Shown here piece after piece: positions 25,837-35,055 of a stretch of DNA of 64,000 nucleotides. Under the pieces are notes generated by a model. The model did no database searches and was not told the DNA's origin. It saw nothing but the letters and a program-made list of their open reading frames with translations. The DNA comes from JALORV01 sp963712485 (GTDB lineage Bacteria > Pseudomonadota > Gammaproteobacteria > Burkholderiales > Burkholderiaceae_F): the NCBI GenBank assembly GCA_963712485.1, contig CAVQID010000066.1:62001-126000 (forward strand), in the 5' to 3' direction. The position numbers and the translations under genes were made by a program. Within the stretch, counting starts at the first letter, position 1. Each line of letters starts with the position of its first letter.

Positions 25837-26817
25837 ATGGCTGATCCTGCCGGCGAGTTCGAGCTGATCGCGCGCCACTTCGTCCGATCCAGCGCCAATG
25901 CGCCGCGCGTCGACCTGGCGATCGGGGATGATTGCGCGCTGGTCGACGGCGGGGCCTCCTGGCAGTGGGCCATCACGACCGACATGCTGCTGGAAGGTGT
26001 GCACTTTCTGGCCGACGTCGACGCCGAGGCCCTTGGCCACAAGGCGCTGGCGGTCAACCTGTCCGACCTCGCAGCGTGCGGAGCGCAACCACGCTGTTAC
26101 TTCCTCGCACTCGCGCTGCCCCGGCCGGACGACGCCTGGCTCGCGTCCTTTACGCGCGGCATGTTCGCGCTGGCGGACCGACATGGCTGCATGCTGGCCG
26201 GCGGCGACACGACGCGTTCGCCTGCCGGCGTTGCCATCAGCATCACGGCAATGGGTGAAGTGCCGCGGGGCCGCGCGCTGCTTCGATCGGGTGCGCGGGC
26301 CGGCGATGACCTCTGGGTGTCCGGCACACTGGGCGATGGCGCACTCGGGCTGGCGTGCCGACGCGGCGAAGCTGAGCTTCCCGAGGCGGAGGCGCGCACG
26401 GTATTCGAGCGGCTCGAACGGCCGCAGCCGCGCATCGCGCTAGGTCGGGCACTGCTCGGGATCGCGACCAGCGCGATCGACGTGTCCGACGGCCTGGCCG
26501 GCGACCTCGGCCACATCATGGAGCGCTCGGGTGTTGCGGCGATGGTGGAGTGGCAGCGGATTCCGCGTTCGTCGGCGCTCCAGCGGCTCGACACGGCGAC
26601 GCAGCTGCGGCATGTATTCGGCGGCGGGGACGACTACGAACTGCTGTTCACTGCACCGGCGTCCATGCGCGATACGGTTCCGGATGCCGGCCGGGCTGCA
26701 GGCATTGCGGTCACGCGGATCGGTGCGGTCCACAACGGCAGCGGACTGTCGGTCACCGGTGCCGACGGCCGGGCGGTGGACATGCTGGCGCGGGCGTTCG
26801 ATCATTTCCGCCCATGA
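25837..26817 (+). CDS. thiL: Thiamine-monophosphate kinase
   Basis: Phosphorylates thiamine monophosphate to the active cofactor thiamine diphosphate using ATP. The 326-residue product has the acidic metal sites DLAIGDDCALVD and ITTDMLLEGVHF, VNLSDLAACGAQP, the GGDTTRSP loop and AIDVSDGLAGDLGHIME. The stop overlaps the pgpA start (ATGA), implying translational coupling. The partner genes thiD and thiE lie at 47-49 kb in this window. Confidence 0.96.
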   Translation: MADPAGEFELIARHFVRSSANAPRVDLAIGDDCALVDGGASWQWAITTDMLLEGVHFLADVDAEALGHKALAVNLSDLAACGAQPRCYFLALALPRPDDAWLASFTRGMFALADRHGCMLAGGDTTRSPAGVAISITAMGEVPRGRALLRSGARAGDDLWVSGTLGDGALGLACRRGEAELPEAEARTVFERLERPQPRIALGRALLGIATSAIDVSDGLAGDLGHIMERSGVAAMVEWQRIPRSSALQRLDTATQLRHVFGGGDDYELLFTAPASMRDTVPDAGRAAGIAVTRIGAVHNGSGLSVTGADGRAVDMLARAFDHFRP

Positions 26818-27365
26818 TCGACCCGTCCCAGCCCGCGATGCCTGCGCCCATGTCCGCGTCGCCCCGTCCTGCGGCTGAAGCGACAATCAGTCCGTCGCTC
26901 GCCTTCATGCTGTCGCACCCGGCGCACGGTGTCGCGCTTGGATTCGGCAGCGGCTTGCTGCGGCCGGCCCCCGGAACCTGGGGATCGCTGGCGGGCTGGG
27001 GAGCGTTCATCGCGCTGGACGGGTGGCTGACGCTGACCGGCTGGGTTGCCGTCATCGTCATCACCTTCCTGGTCGGCAGCCTGTGCGCGCAGCGTACCGG
27101 CCGCGCACTCGGTCGCCCCGATCACGGCGCTATCGTCATCGACGAGATCGTCGCTATCTGGATCGTGCTGCTGATGCTGCCGCCGAGCCTCGGCGCGCAG
27201 GCGTTCGGGTTCCTCGCGTTCCGGCTCTTCGATATCCTGAAGCCGCCGCCGATCCGTGCGATCGATCGGCGCTGGAAGAGCGGCTTCGGCGTCATGGCCG
27301 ACGACCTCGTTGCGGCGTTCTACGCGCTGCTGCTGGCGGCCGTCGTCGCCCGTTTGCTGCCGTGA
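26814..27365 (+). CDS. pgpA: Phosphatidylglycerophosphatase A
   Basis: Inner-membrane phosphatase that removes the terminal phosphate from phosphatidylglycerol phosphate. The 183-residue protein has GFGSGLLRPAPGTWGSLAGW, the DHGAIVIDEIVAIWI metal motif, RLFDILKPPPIRAIDR and three to four membrane segments. The start at 26814 overlaps the thiL stop. Confidence 0.94.
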   Translation: MIDPSQPAMPAPMSASPRPAAEATISPSLAFMLSHPAHGVALGFGSGLLRPAPGTWGSLAGWGAFIALDGWLTLTGWVAVIVITFLVGSLCAQRTGRALGRPDHGAIVIDEIVAIWIVLLMLPPSLGAQAFGFLAFRLFDILKPPPIRAIDRRWKSGFGVMADDLVAAFYALLLAAVVARLLP

Positions 27366-27380
27366 TGGCGAGGTGGGCTG

Positions 27381-27905
27381 ATGAGTGAACCGTCGCAACG
27401 CCTTGAAGCCCTTTCGGCCGAGCTCGGTCGTGAACTGCGGGCCCAGCACCTGACGCTGGCGACGGCCGAATCGTGCACCGCGGGCGGACTGGCCTATGCG
27501 GTGACGCTGAGCCCCGGGTCCAGCCAATGGTTTGACCGTGGCTTCATCACCTACACCAACGATTCGAAGATGCAGGTCCTGGGCGTGGCGCCGGCGTATC
27601 TGCGCGATTTCGGCGCCGTCAGCGAACCGGTGGCGCGTGCGATGGCGCTCGGCGCGTTGTCGCACAGCAGCTCGCAGGTGGCGGTGGCCGTAACCGGCAT
27701 CGCAGGGCCCAGCGGCGGCACGGCCACGAAGCCGGTCGGCACGGTCTGCTTCGCGTGGGCGATCCGGCGCGATGCGAGCCAGGCGGCCTGGGTCAAGACC
27801 GAAACGCGGCGCTTCGAGGGTGACCGCAGCGGGGTGAGGACGCATAGCATCGTGCATGCGCTCGAGACACTGGTTGGCCTGCTGAAGCAGCGCCAGGACG
27901 TCTAG
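27381..27905 (+). CDS. pncC: Nicotinamide-nucleotide amidohydrolase PncC (CinA C-terminal domain protein)
   Basis: Deamidates NMN to nicotinic acid mononucleotide, recycling NAD breakdown products. The 174-residue protein is the stand-alone C-terminal domain: LTLATAESCTAGGLAYAVT (catalytic serine region), FDRGFITYTNDSKMQVLGV and VAVTGIAGPSGGT. The N-terminal molybdopterin-like half of full CinA is absent, as is normal in this group. Confidence 0.95.
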   Translation: MSEPSQRLEALSAELGRELRAQHLTLATAESCTAGGLAYAVTLSPGSSQWFDRGFITYTNDSKMQVLGVAPAYLRDFGAVSEPVARAMALGALSHSSSQVAVAVTGIAGPSGGTATKPVGTVCFAWAIRRDASQAAWVKTETRRFEGDRSGVRTHSIVHALETLVGLLKQRQDV

Positions 27906-28054
27906 GGACTGCTCGGTAGCCCGGATGGTCGGGGTCGATTCCTGGAATAACCTGCACTTGGCCGCCCGGACAGCCACCTCGGGTGTCCGTGTTCAGCACA
28001 AGGCCGGGTGGAAGTTCCGGGCCCACGCGGTGAACGGTCTTTGGAGAAGGAAAC

Positions 28055-28942
28055 TTGTCTGACCTCTTCGAGGGTTACGCGCTCGAGCGGCAGCGCGTAA
28101 ACGGAGTGGAAATCTGCTTCCGGCAGGGGGGCAGCGGACCGCCGCTGCTGTTGCTGCACGGCTTCCCGCAGACGCATGCGATCTGGCATCGCGTGGCGCC
28201 GAAACTGGCGCATCGCTTTCGTATCGTGATGCCGGACCTGCGCGGCTATGGTGACTCCGGCAAGCCGCAGACCAGCAGCGATCACGCGCCGTACAGCAAG
28301 CGCACAACGGCGCGCGACATGGTCGAACTGATGCACACGCTCGGGCACCAGCGCTACTTCGTCTGCGGTCACGATCGCGGCGGGCGTGTGGCGCACCGGC
28401 TGGCGGTCGATCACCCGCGCGAAGTGATGCGCCTGATGGTGCTGGACATTTCGCCGACGCGGACCATGTACGAACGTACGACGATGGACTTCGCGCGCCT
28501 TTACTACCACTGGTTCTTCCTGATCCAGCCGGCGCCGCTGCCGGAGACGCTGATCGGCGCCGACCCCGAGCTCTACCTGCTGACCAAGCTCGGTGCCTGG
28601 TCGTCGAGCGGCACCTCGGCGTTCGATGCGCGCGCCGTGGCCGAGTATCAGCGCTGTTTCACGCCGGAGTCGATCCACGCGATGTGCGAGGATTACCGCG
28701 CGGCCGCCACCATCGACCTCGAGCATGACCGTGCCGATGATGCGCGCGGGATCAAGTGCCCGGTGCATGTGTTGTGGGGCGACCGCGGTGTCGTGCATCG
28801 GCTTTTCACCCCGTTGGCCGACTGGAGCGAAAAGTCCGCCGCCGCGGTGACCGGGCGCGCACTGCCGTGCGGTCACTTCATCCCCGAGGAGCTACCCGAC
28901 GTCTTCGTGGACGAGGCACTTGCCTTCTTCGTTGCTGACTGA
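28055..28942 (+). CDS. Alpha/beta hydrolase of the fluoroacetate/haloacetate dehalogenase family
   Basis: A 295-residue hydrolase that aligns along its whole length with fluoroacetate dehalogenases, which split the C-F bond of fluoroacetate to give glycolate. All residues known from the Rhodopseudomonas palustris enzyme are present with a near-constant offset: nucleophile D107 and R108/R111 in CGHDRGGRVAHR, acid D131 in VLDISPT, halide-pocket H152-W153 in YYHWFFLIQPAPLPE and Y214 in CEDYRAAA, and base H274 in PCGHFIPEE. The start is TTG at 28055, well placed after GGAGAAGGA. Its stop overlaps the next start (TGATG). Activity on fluoroacetate rather than chloroacetate or an ester is an inference. 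Confidence 0.85.
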   Translation: MSDLFEGYALERQRVNGVEICFRQGGSGPPLLLLHGFPQTHAIWHRVAPKLAHRFRIVMPDLRGYGDSGKPQTSSDHAPYSKRTTARDMVELMHTLGHQRYFVCGHDRGGRVAHRLAVDHPREVMRLMVLDISPTRTMYERTTMDFARLYYHWFFLIQPAPLPETLIGADPELYLLTKLGAWSSSGTSAFDARAVAEYQRCFTPESIHAMCEDYRAAATIDLEHDRADDARGIKCPVHVLWGDRGVVHRLFTPLADWSEKSAAAVTGRALPCGHFIPEELPDVFVDEALAFFVAD

Positions 28943-30612
28943 TGCACCGCCGGCTGCAGGCCTGTTTATTCGCCGCAGTGCTGTTGCTGCCGGCCGTTGC
29001 CGCTGCGGCGCTGCCATTGAACGAGCTGTGTCTGTCGGATGCGCGGGGTCTGCAGGTTGCCGACGCCCGGCTCTTCGACGGCACCGGTCCGTATCGCGCA
29101 TTGCCTGTTTCGGCGGACCGCGAAGCGCAACGCTACTTCGAGCAGGGCATGGTGTTCGGCTGGGGTTTCAATTTCGCCGAAGCGGCCCGGTCTTTTCGTG
29201 CGGCGGTCCGGCGCGACCCGGACTGCGCGATGTGCCGCTGGGGCATTGCCTGGGCCGTGGGCCCGAGCATCAACCACGACATGGACGCCGCAGACATGCC
29301 GATTGCGCGCGATGCGGTGGTGCAGGCGCGCGTCTACGCGGTCGATCCGCGCACGCGAGAACTGGTTGCGGCCCTCGCGCTGCGCTATCCGGAGGGCGCT
29401 GCGACGCCGTCCGACGACGAAGCCCGGCGTTATGCCGAGGCGATGATTGCGCTGGCCGAGCGTCGGGCCGACGACGCGGACATCGCCGTGCTGGCGGCCG
29501 AGGCGCTGATGACCGCGCATCCGTACGACTGGTGGCAGGGCGACGGCACCGCGAAGCCGTGGACGCCCAGGATCGCTGCGCTGCTGGACCGCGCCGTGGC
29601 GCTGGCGCCCGACCATCCCGGAGGGCATCACTACCGCATCCACCTATATGACGAGTCGCGCTCACCGGCGACGGCGCTCGACTCGGCGCAGCGACTACCC
29701 GGCATTGCCCCCGGGGTCGGACATCTGGTGCACATGCCGGCCCACGTCTACCTGCGCATCGGCCGCTATCACGATGCCGTTCTCGCCAATCGTGCTGCCG
29801 TCGCGGCGGACCAGCGTTACGCGTCGGTCACGCTGACCGATCCGGCCTACGCCGCAGGCTATGCCTTGCACAACCAGCATTTTCTCTGGGCCGCCGCGCT
29901 GTGGAGCGGCGAATCACAGTTTGCCTATCAGGCGGCAACTGAGATGGCCGAGACCGTCGCCGCCTGGCCAGCGCAAGGTCGCGACTTGGGCACGCGCCAG
30001 CACCTGCAGGCGGCGGTGTGGCTCAGCGATGTCCGGTTCGAGCGCTGGGACTCCGTGCTGCAGCGACTCCCGGAGGTGACAGGTGGCGTCTACCTGCGCG
30101 GTGTTGCCGCGTACGCACGCGGCACCGCTTACGCGCGCACCGGAGCGATCCCGCTCGCGGAACGGGAACTCATCGCGGTGCGCGCGGCGCGGCGGCAGGC
30201 GGCGGCGCAAAAGCTCGAAGTGAAAAGCATCAATCGCGCGGCAGACATCCTGGGCGTGGCCGAGGCGCTGCTGCGGTCCGACATCGCGACCGCGCGCGGC
30301 GCGCGGAACGAATCGGTGCGCCATGCGCGGATAGCGGTGGCGCGCGAAGACCGCCTCGCCGCGGACGAACCCCCGGCATGGCCGATCCCGGCGCGCCAGC
30401 GGTTGGGACGAGCTTTGCTGATTGCTGGGCAGGCGCAGGCTGCAGCGCGGGCCTACCAGGCCGACCTGGCGCGCCATCCGGCCAACGCCGTGTCGCTCGC
30501 CGGGCAAGCCGAAGCGGAGCGACGGCTGGGCAACACCGGCGGCGCTGACGATCTGCATGCGCAGGCCCGCGCCGCGTGGAGCCACGCCGACGTGCCGCTC
30601 CCAGCGCCTTAG
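28942..30612 (+). CDS. Secreted TPR-repeat protein of unknown function
   Basis: A 556-residue protein with a signal peptide (LQACLFAAVLLLPAVAAAA) and several tetratricopeptide units, visible in EAQRYFEQGMVFGWGFNFAEAARSFRAAVRRDPDCAMCRWG, IAALLDRAVALAPDHPGGHHYRIHLYD and, at the end, AGQAQAAARAYQADLARHPANAVSLAGQAE. The HYRIHLYDES and VHMPAHVYLRIGRY segments with conserved histidines are typical of a widespread family of tetratricopeptide proteins without assigned role. It is translationally coupled to the dehalogenase gene. Confidence 0.75.
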   Translation: MHRRLQACLFAAVLLLPAVAAAALPLNELCLSDARGLQVADARLFDGTGPYRALPVSADREAQRYFEQGMVFGWGFNFAEAARSFRAAVRRDPDCAMCRWGIAWAVGPSINHDMDAADMPIARDAVVQARVYAVDPRTRELVAALALRYPEGAATPSDDEARRYAEAMIALAERRADDADIAVLAAEALMTAHPYDWWQGDGTAKPWTPRIAALLDRAVALAPDHPGGHHYRIHLYDESRSPATALDSAQRLPGIAPGVGHLVHMPAHVYLRIGRYHDAVLANRAAVAADQRYASVTLTDPAYAAGYALHNQHFLWAAALWSGESQFAYQAATEMAETVAAWPAQGRDLGTRQHLQAAVWLSDVRFERWDSVLQRLPEVTGGVYLRGVAAYARGTAYARTGAIPLAERELIAVRAARRQAAAQKLEVKSINRAADILGVAEALLRSDIATARGARNESVRHARIAVAREDRLAADEPPAWPIPARQRLGRALLIAGQAQAAARAYQADLARHPANAVSLAGQAEAERRLGNTGGADDLHAQARAAWSHADVPLPAP

Positions 30613-30658
30613 ATCCCTCCCGATGCTAGTCTGAACCGTTACCTCCCCACGGATTGCC

Positions 30659-31981
30659 ATGCCGACCGAAGTCCTGTTGCTGTTTGGATTGATCCTCTTG
30701 AATGGCGTGTTCGCGATGTCCGAGATCGCGCTGGTCACTGCGCGGCGGGCGCGGCTGCAGGCGCTGGCGGAGCAGGGCGATAGCGGGGCCACGGCCGCCC
30801 TGGCCCTCAACGACGAGCCCACGCGCTTCCTGTCGACGATCCAGGTGGGGATCACGTCGATTGGCATCCTGAGCGGTATCGTCGGCGAGGCCGCGTTCGC
30901 CGAGCCGCTGGGCAGCTGGCTGATCGGGCTCGGTGCCGAGCCCAACGGCGCGCGTATCGGTGCGACCGCCCTGGTGGTGGTTGTCGTCACCTACTTTTCA
31001 ATTGTGCTGGGCGAGCTGGTGCCCAAACGCATCGGCCAGATTTCGGCCGAGTCGATCGCGCGGCGGGTCGCACGCCCGATCGGCTGGCTGGCGCTGGCGG
31101 CCAAGCCGTTCGTGCGGCTGCTGTCGGCATCGACGGACCTGATGCTGCGAATCGTCGGCGCCCCGTCGGACAACTCTTCGCTCGTTACCGAAGAGGAAAT
31201 TCATGCGCTTATCAAGGAGGGCTCGGAAACCGGCGTCATCGATGAACAGGAACGCGCGATGGTGCGCAACGTGTTCCGCCTCGACGACCGGCAGATCGCG
31301 TCGCTGATGACGCCGCGCTCGGAAATCGTCTATCTCGACCTGGCCGATGACCTGCAGGACAACCTGCGCCAGGTGCTCAACATCGAACACTCGCGCTTCC
31401 CGGTGTGCCGCGGCGGTCTGCGCGACGTGGTCGGCGTCGCGAGTGCCCGCCGCCTGCTGCAACAAGCCATCCGCGGCGACAAGATCGACCTCGAACGCGC
31501 GGCCGAACCGGTCGTCTACGTCCCGGAATCGCTGACCGGCATGGAGCTGCTGGAAAACTTCCGCGCCAGTGCCGGGCACATGGCGCTGGTGGTGGATGAG
31601 TACGGCGAGATCCAGGGGCTCGTCACCTCGCAGGACCTGTTCGAGGCGATCGCCGGCGAGTTCAAGCCGCAGCACACCGAGGACGCCTGGGCAGTGCAGC
31701 GGGCCGACGGCTCATGGCTTCTCGACGGCCTGATTCCGATTCCGGAACTCAAGGACCGACTGAATTTCGGCGCCGCCCCCGAAGAGGAACTGGGACGCTA
31801 CAACACCCTGGCAGGCATGGTGATGCTGCTGCTGGGGCGAGTGCCGGCCACCGGCGACATCGTCAACTGGCACGGCTGGCGTTTCGAAATCGTCGACATG
31901 GACAAGCATCGCATCGACAAGGTGCTGGCCTCGCACACCGGACTCGTCGACGGCGGCGACTCGTTCCCGCCGGGTCAGTGA
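30659..31981 (+). CDS. CNNM/CorC-HlyC family membrane protein (hemolysin-like)
   Basis: A 440-residue protein with an N-terminal CNNM transmembrane domain (residues about 1-180, four segments, EIALVTARRARLQALAEQGD), two CBS domains (about 210-335, MTPRSEIVYLDLADD and GHMALVVDEYGEIQGLVTSQDLFEAI) and a C-terminal CorC/HlyC domain (about 350-430). Homologues transport or regulate magnesium or cobalt ions; the name hemolysin is historical. It converges on pyrF with a seven-base overlap. Confidence 0.92.
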   Translation: MPTEVLLLFGLILLNGVFAMSEIALVTARRARLQALAEQGDSGATAALALNDEPTRFLSTIQVGITSIGILSGIVGEAAFAEPLGSWLIGLGAEPNGARIGATALVVVVVTYFSIVLGELVPKRIGQISAESIARRVARPIGWLALAAKPFVRLLSASTDLMLRIVGAPSDNSSLVTEEEIHALIKEGSETGVIDEQERAMVRNVFRLDDRQIASLMTPRSEIVYLDLADDLQDNLRQVLNIEHSRFPVCRGGLRDVVGVASARRLLQQAIRGDKIDLERAAEPVVYVPESLTGMELLENFRASAGHMALVVDEYGEIQGLVTSQDLFEAIAGEFKPQHTEDAWAVQRADGSWLLDGLIPIPELKDRLNFGAAPEEELGRYNTLAGMVMLLLGRVPATGDIVNWHGWRFEIVDMDKHRIDKVLASHTGLVDGGDSFPPGQ

Positions 31982-32820
31982 GGCGCGCCGCGTGCGCGTC
32001 GGTGCCGGTTGATTTCGTCGCGCGTGGCCAGCGCCACGGCGCGGGCGCGTTCGGCAAAGTCGCGACCGTTGCCAGCGTAGATGATCGCGCGCGACGAGTT
32101 GATGACCATGCCGGTTCCGTCCGCCGACTGGCCCGCCGCGACACTGGCGGCGATATCGCCGCCTTGTGCGCCGATGCCGGGGACCAGCAGCGGCATGTCG
32201 CCCACCAGTGCGCGCACCAGCGCCAGTTCCGTGGGATAGGTGGCGCCGACGACGAGACCCAGCTGGCCGTTGAGGTTCCACGCCTGCGACGCCTGCCGCG
32301 CGACATGCTGGTACAGCGGCGTGCCAGCCACCTCGAGCATCTGCAGGTCGTCACCGCCCGGATTGCTGGTGCGGCATAACAGGAATGCGCCGCGGTCTTC
32401 GTAGGCGAGGAATGGCTCGATCGAATCCTTGCCCATGTACGGCGACAGGGTCACCGCGTCCGCGTTGTAACGTTCGAAGGCTTCGCGTGCATAGTGCTCC
32501 GCCGTCGCACCGATATCGCCACGCTTGACATCGAGGATGACCGGCACCTCCGGGTGCGCCGAGCGACAGTGCGCGATGAGTCTTTCAAGCTGGGATTCAG
32601 CGCGGGACGAAGCGAAATAGGCGAATTGCGGCTTGAACGCGCACGCGACGTCGGCGGTGGCATCGACGATTTCGCGGCAGAAGCTGAAGATGGCGTCGTC
32701 GCCCGTCTTCAGAGACGATGGCAGGCGGGCCGGATCCGGATCGAGGCCGACGCAGAGAAGGGTGTCGGCGGAGCGCCAGCGATTCGTGAGGCGATCGATG
32801 AACTTCGGTCCGGTTGCCAT
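31975..32820 (-). CDS. pyrF: Orotidine 5'-phosphate decarboxylase (type 2)
   Basis: Final step of UMP synthesis. The 281-residue product is of the longer subfamily found in betaproteobacteria and actinobacteria: DTLLCVGLDPDPARLP, FKPQFAYFAS, PVILDVKRGDIGATAEHYA (the DxKxxD catalytic tetrad), AVTLSPYMGKDSIEPFL and LVPGIGAQGGD. The ATG at 32820 follows GGAGAA. Three more pyrimidine genes (pyrR, pyrB, pyrC) lie at the right end. Confidence 0.96.
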   Translation of the reverse strand: MATGPKFIDRLTNRWRSADTLLCVGLDPDPARLPSSLKTGDDAIFSFCREIVDATADVACAFKPQFAYFASSRAESQLERLIAHCRSAHPEVPVILDVKRGDIGATAEHYAREAFERYNADAVTLSPYMGKDSIEPFLAYEDRGAFLLCRTSNPGGDDLQMLEVAGTPLYQHVARQASQAWNLNGQLGLVVGATYPTELALVRALVGDMPLLVPGIGAQGGDIAASVAAGQSADGTGMVINSSRAIIYAGNGRDFAERARAVALATRDEINRHRRARGAPH

Positions 32821-32900
32821 TCGACATTCTCCGGCCTGCATTTTACGCGGGCTCATCCGCGCGGCTTTCGCAACACCGTCGTGTGCTAGAACGTCGCCCG

Positions 32901-33789
32901 ATGTCCCGACTCGGTTCACGCGATCTGCTGCTGCTGGCCCTGCTCACCGTCTTCTGGGGCGTGAACTGGCCGGTGATGAAACTCGGCGTTGCGGAACTGC
33001 CACCGCTGTACTTCCGGACGATCTGCCTTGCAGGCGGGTTGATCGTCATCGGCACCTGGGCGCGGCTCAATGGCATTCCTCTGGCTGTGCCGCGTTCGGC
33101 GTGGCGTGAAATTGCGTGGCTCGCGCTGCCGAACATGATCGTCTGGCATGTGCTGGCCATCGTCGCGGTCAAGATGCTGCCGTCCGGACGGGCCGCGATA
33201 CTTGGCTACACGATGCCGGTATGGGCGGTGATCTGCGGACTCATCTTCTTTGGCGAGCGACCCCTGCCGCGGCACTGGCTGGGTGTCGGGGCCGCGCTGC
33301 TTGGAACACTGCTGCTGCTGTCGTCCGAACTGCTGGCGCTGGCCGGTTCACCGCTGGGCACCGGGATGATGCTGACGGCCGCGGCTGCCTGGGGTTTCGG
33401 CACGCATCTGATGCGCCGGCACCTGGTCACCCTTCCGATCATCACGCTCACTTTCTGGATGATGTCGCTCGACTGTGCTGGTGATGCTGCTCGTGTCGCT
33501 GACGTTCGAACTCGAGCACTGGCGCTGGCCGACAGCGGCCGAGTGGCTGCCCATCCTTTACAACATCGTGTTTGCGGTGGCGTTCTGCCACGTCGTCTGG
33601 TCGATGCTCGCGCGCAAGCTGCCGCCGGCGGCAAGCGGACTCTCGGTGATGATGATTCCGGTACTCGGTGTCTTCTCCGGAATGTGGATTCTGGATGAGC
33701 AGCCCCACTGGCAGGACTACACGGCGCTGGCGCTGATCCTGGTTGCGCTGTCGACGGTACTGCTGCCGGCACGCGCGGCTCGCGGCTGA
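32901..33789 (+). CDS. EamA-type drug/metabolite transporter (one frameshift)
   Basis: Ten-segment inner-membrane permease made of two EamA repeats. The first 190 residues (LLALLTVFWGVNWPVMKLGV through GFGTHLMRRHLVTLPIITLT) read in one frame. After about 33472 the protein continues in another (VLVMLLVSLTFELEHWRWP to VALSTVLLPARAARG). One base is gained or lost within TCGCTCGACTGTGCTG. Both halves are normal EamA sequence. Substrate unknown. TAGAAC ends eight bases before the ATG and there is no clear ribosome site. Confidence 0.85.
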
Positions 33790-33827
33790 GTGATCGCAAG
33801 CTTCCGTAGGCGGCCACGCGACTGTGA

Positions 33828-34232
33828 CTACCCGCCGCCGCCCGGGCTGTCCGTGTCCGGCATCGCGCTGCCATCGGCCGAAGCCGCGCGTTCGGATCTG
33901 TCCCGACTGAGCCACCATGCTGTTGCCGCGACCGCGCCTGCGACCAGCCCCCAACGTAGTGCGCGGCTGCGTACGATTCGTGTCGAAACGCTCGCGACCG
34001 CGGGAATGATCCACGGACGCCGGCGGGCGACTCCGAGCGCGGCCGCGGCAAGCCGCAGCATCGACCCTGACGGGCCGCCGGAGCCGAGCAGGGAGTGCGC
34101 AACGCGCCGAACGCCGCGCGTGCGTCCGCTGATCTGATCGAAACGGAGAACGAGCTGGGCACGCTCGGTCGCCGCACGAGCCAGAATAAGCTCGCGCTTC
34201 AGTGCCTGCAGTTCGCGGTCAGCCGCTGTCAT
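33828..34232 (-). CDS. YqjK-like protein
   Basis: A 134-residue, arginine-rich protein with an N-terminal coiled coil (AADRELQALKRELILARAATERAQLVLR) and one predicted membrane segment near residues 102-118 (ALRWGLVAGAVAATAWWLS). The position after a YqjE-like and a DUF883 gene matches the yqjD-yqjE-yqjK cluster of proteobacteria, whose proteins bind ribosomes at the membrane or have unknown function. The start at 34232 overlaps the preceding gene by 14 bases. Confidence 0.65.
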   Translation of the reverse strand: MTAADRELQALKRELILARAATERAQLVLRFDQISGRTRGVRRVAHSLLGSGGPSGSMLRLAAAALGVARRRPWIIPAVASVSTRIVRSRALRWGLVAGAVAATAWWLSRDRSERAASADGSAMPDTDSPGGGG

Positions 34233-34630
34233 CGCCCGACTCACGGGACCGGCTGCGCAGGGCTTCGCGGTCTTTTTCCAGTTCGATTCTCGTCTGTGCC
34301 AGCAGCGGCGGGCTCGAGGCAACTTCGCGGCGCACGAGGTAGCCCAGCGCGACGGCGACCGCGCAATAGCCGAACGCCAGCAGCCCCGAGCGCGACGCCC
34401 CGAGGCCCGTCCCAAAACACCGCGGCGACCCACAGCGATAACGTTACGAGGGCCGCCAGCAGCAGTACCGCGGCGATCAGGCCCAGCACGGCCCAGCGGA
34501 CCGCACGGTCCCGGGTTTCCTGCAACTCGAGTGCCGCCAGTTCGCCGCGCGTCAGCAGCAGCGCTAGCGTCTGCGCGATCAAGGCCCGCGCGGAGGAGAT
34601 CAATCCCTGCGATGAATCGCCGTCGGACAT
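34219..34630 (-). CDS. YqjE-like phage-holin-family membrane protein (one frameshift)
   Basis: Small protein with two membrane segments. The N-terminal part (GLISSARALIAQTLALLLTRGELAALELQETRDR and AVLGLIAAVLLLAALVTLSLWVAAVFWD) is in one frame; after about 34405 the sequence continues as LLAFGYCAVAVALGYLVRREV and ends ELEKDREALRSRSRESGDDSG. One or two bases are missing in GGGACGGGCC. With the break repaired it is about 135 residues, the usual YqjE length. It is flanked by the DUF883 and YqjK-like genes on the same strand. Confidence 0.75.
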
Positions 34631-34665
34631 GAGATCCGCCGCGCCCGCGTGTGCCGGCCGTCTCG

Positions 34666-34968
34666 TCAACGGCGGTTGATCACGAGGCCGATCAGCACAC
34701 CCAGGCCGGCCGCAATGCCGATCGCCTTCCACGGGTGATCGTGCACCCAGTGGTCCGTTGTTTTCGCCGCATGCCGGGCCTGATCAACCACCTTGTGCTC
34801 GACCTCGACGAGACGCGTCTTCGCGTTGGTAATCGCGGACTGCGCACGCCGCCGCAGATCGGCGGCCTGCTCGCCGCTCGCCGCGGCGGCCTGGCGCAGC
34901 AAGTCTTCGGCATCCGCCAGCACGGTGTTGACATCGGAGATCAGGCGTTCCTTCGTGGCTTGTTCCAT
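34666..34968 (-). CDS. DUF883 family protein (ElaB/YqjD-like)
   Basis: A 100-residue protein with a long amphipathic helix (LISDVNTVLADAEDLLRQAAAA and AITNAKTRLVEVEHKVVDQA) and a C-terminal membrane anchor (AIGIAAGLGVLIGLVINRR). This is the plan of E. coli YqjD and ElaB, tail-anchored ribosome-associated proteins of stationary phase. Preceded by GGAGAAG. First gene of the three-gene minus-strand group. Confidence 0.88.
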   Translation of the reverse strand: MEQATKERLISDVNTVLADAEDLLRQAAAASGEQAADLRRRAQSAITNAKTRLVEVEHKVVDQARHAAKTTDHWVHDHPWKAIGIAAGLGVLIGLVINRR

Positions 34969-35055
34969 TACTTCTCCTTCGGTTGGATCACCCTGTTACC
35001 ACAGTAGACAGGCATCATGCCTGCGGCATGACGCAGATCGAATCCCGCGGATTCC

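Noticed and set aside
27906..28054. LexA box or recA fragment after pncC
   Set aside because: recA often follows cinA-type genes, but no CTG-N10-CAG operator or recA sequence is present; the gap holds only a short CGGACA/TGTCCG hairpin.
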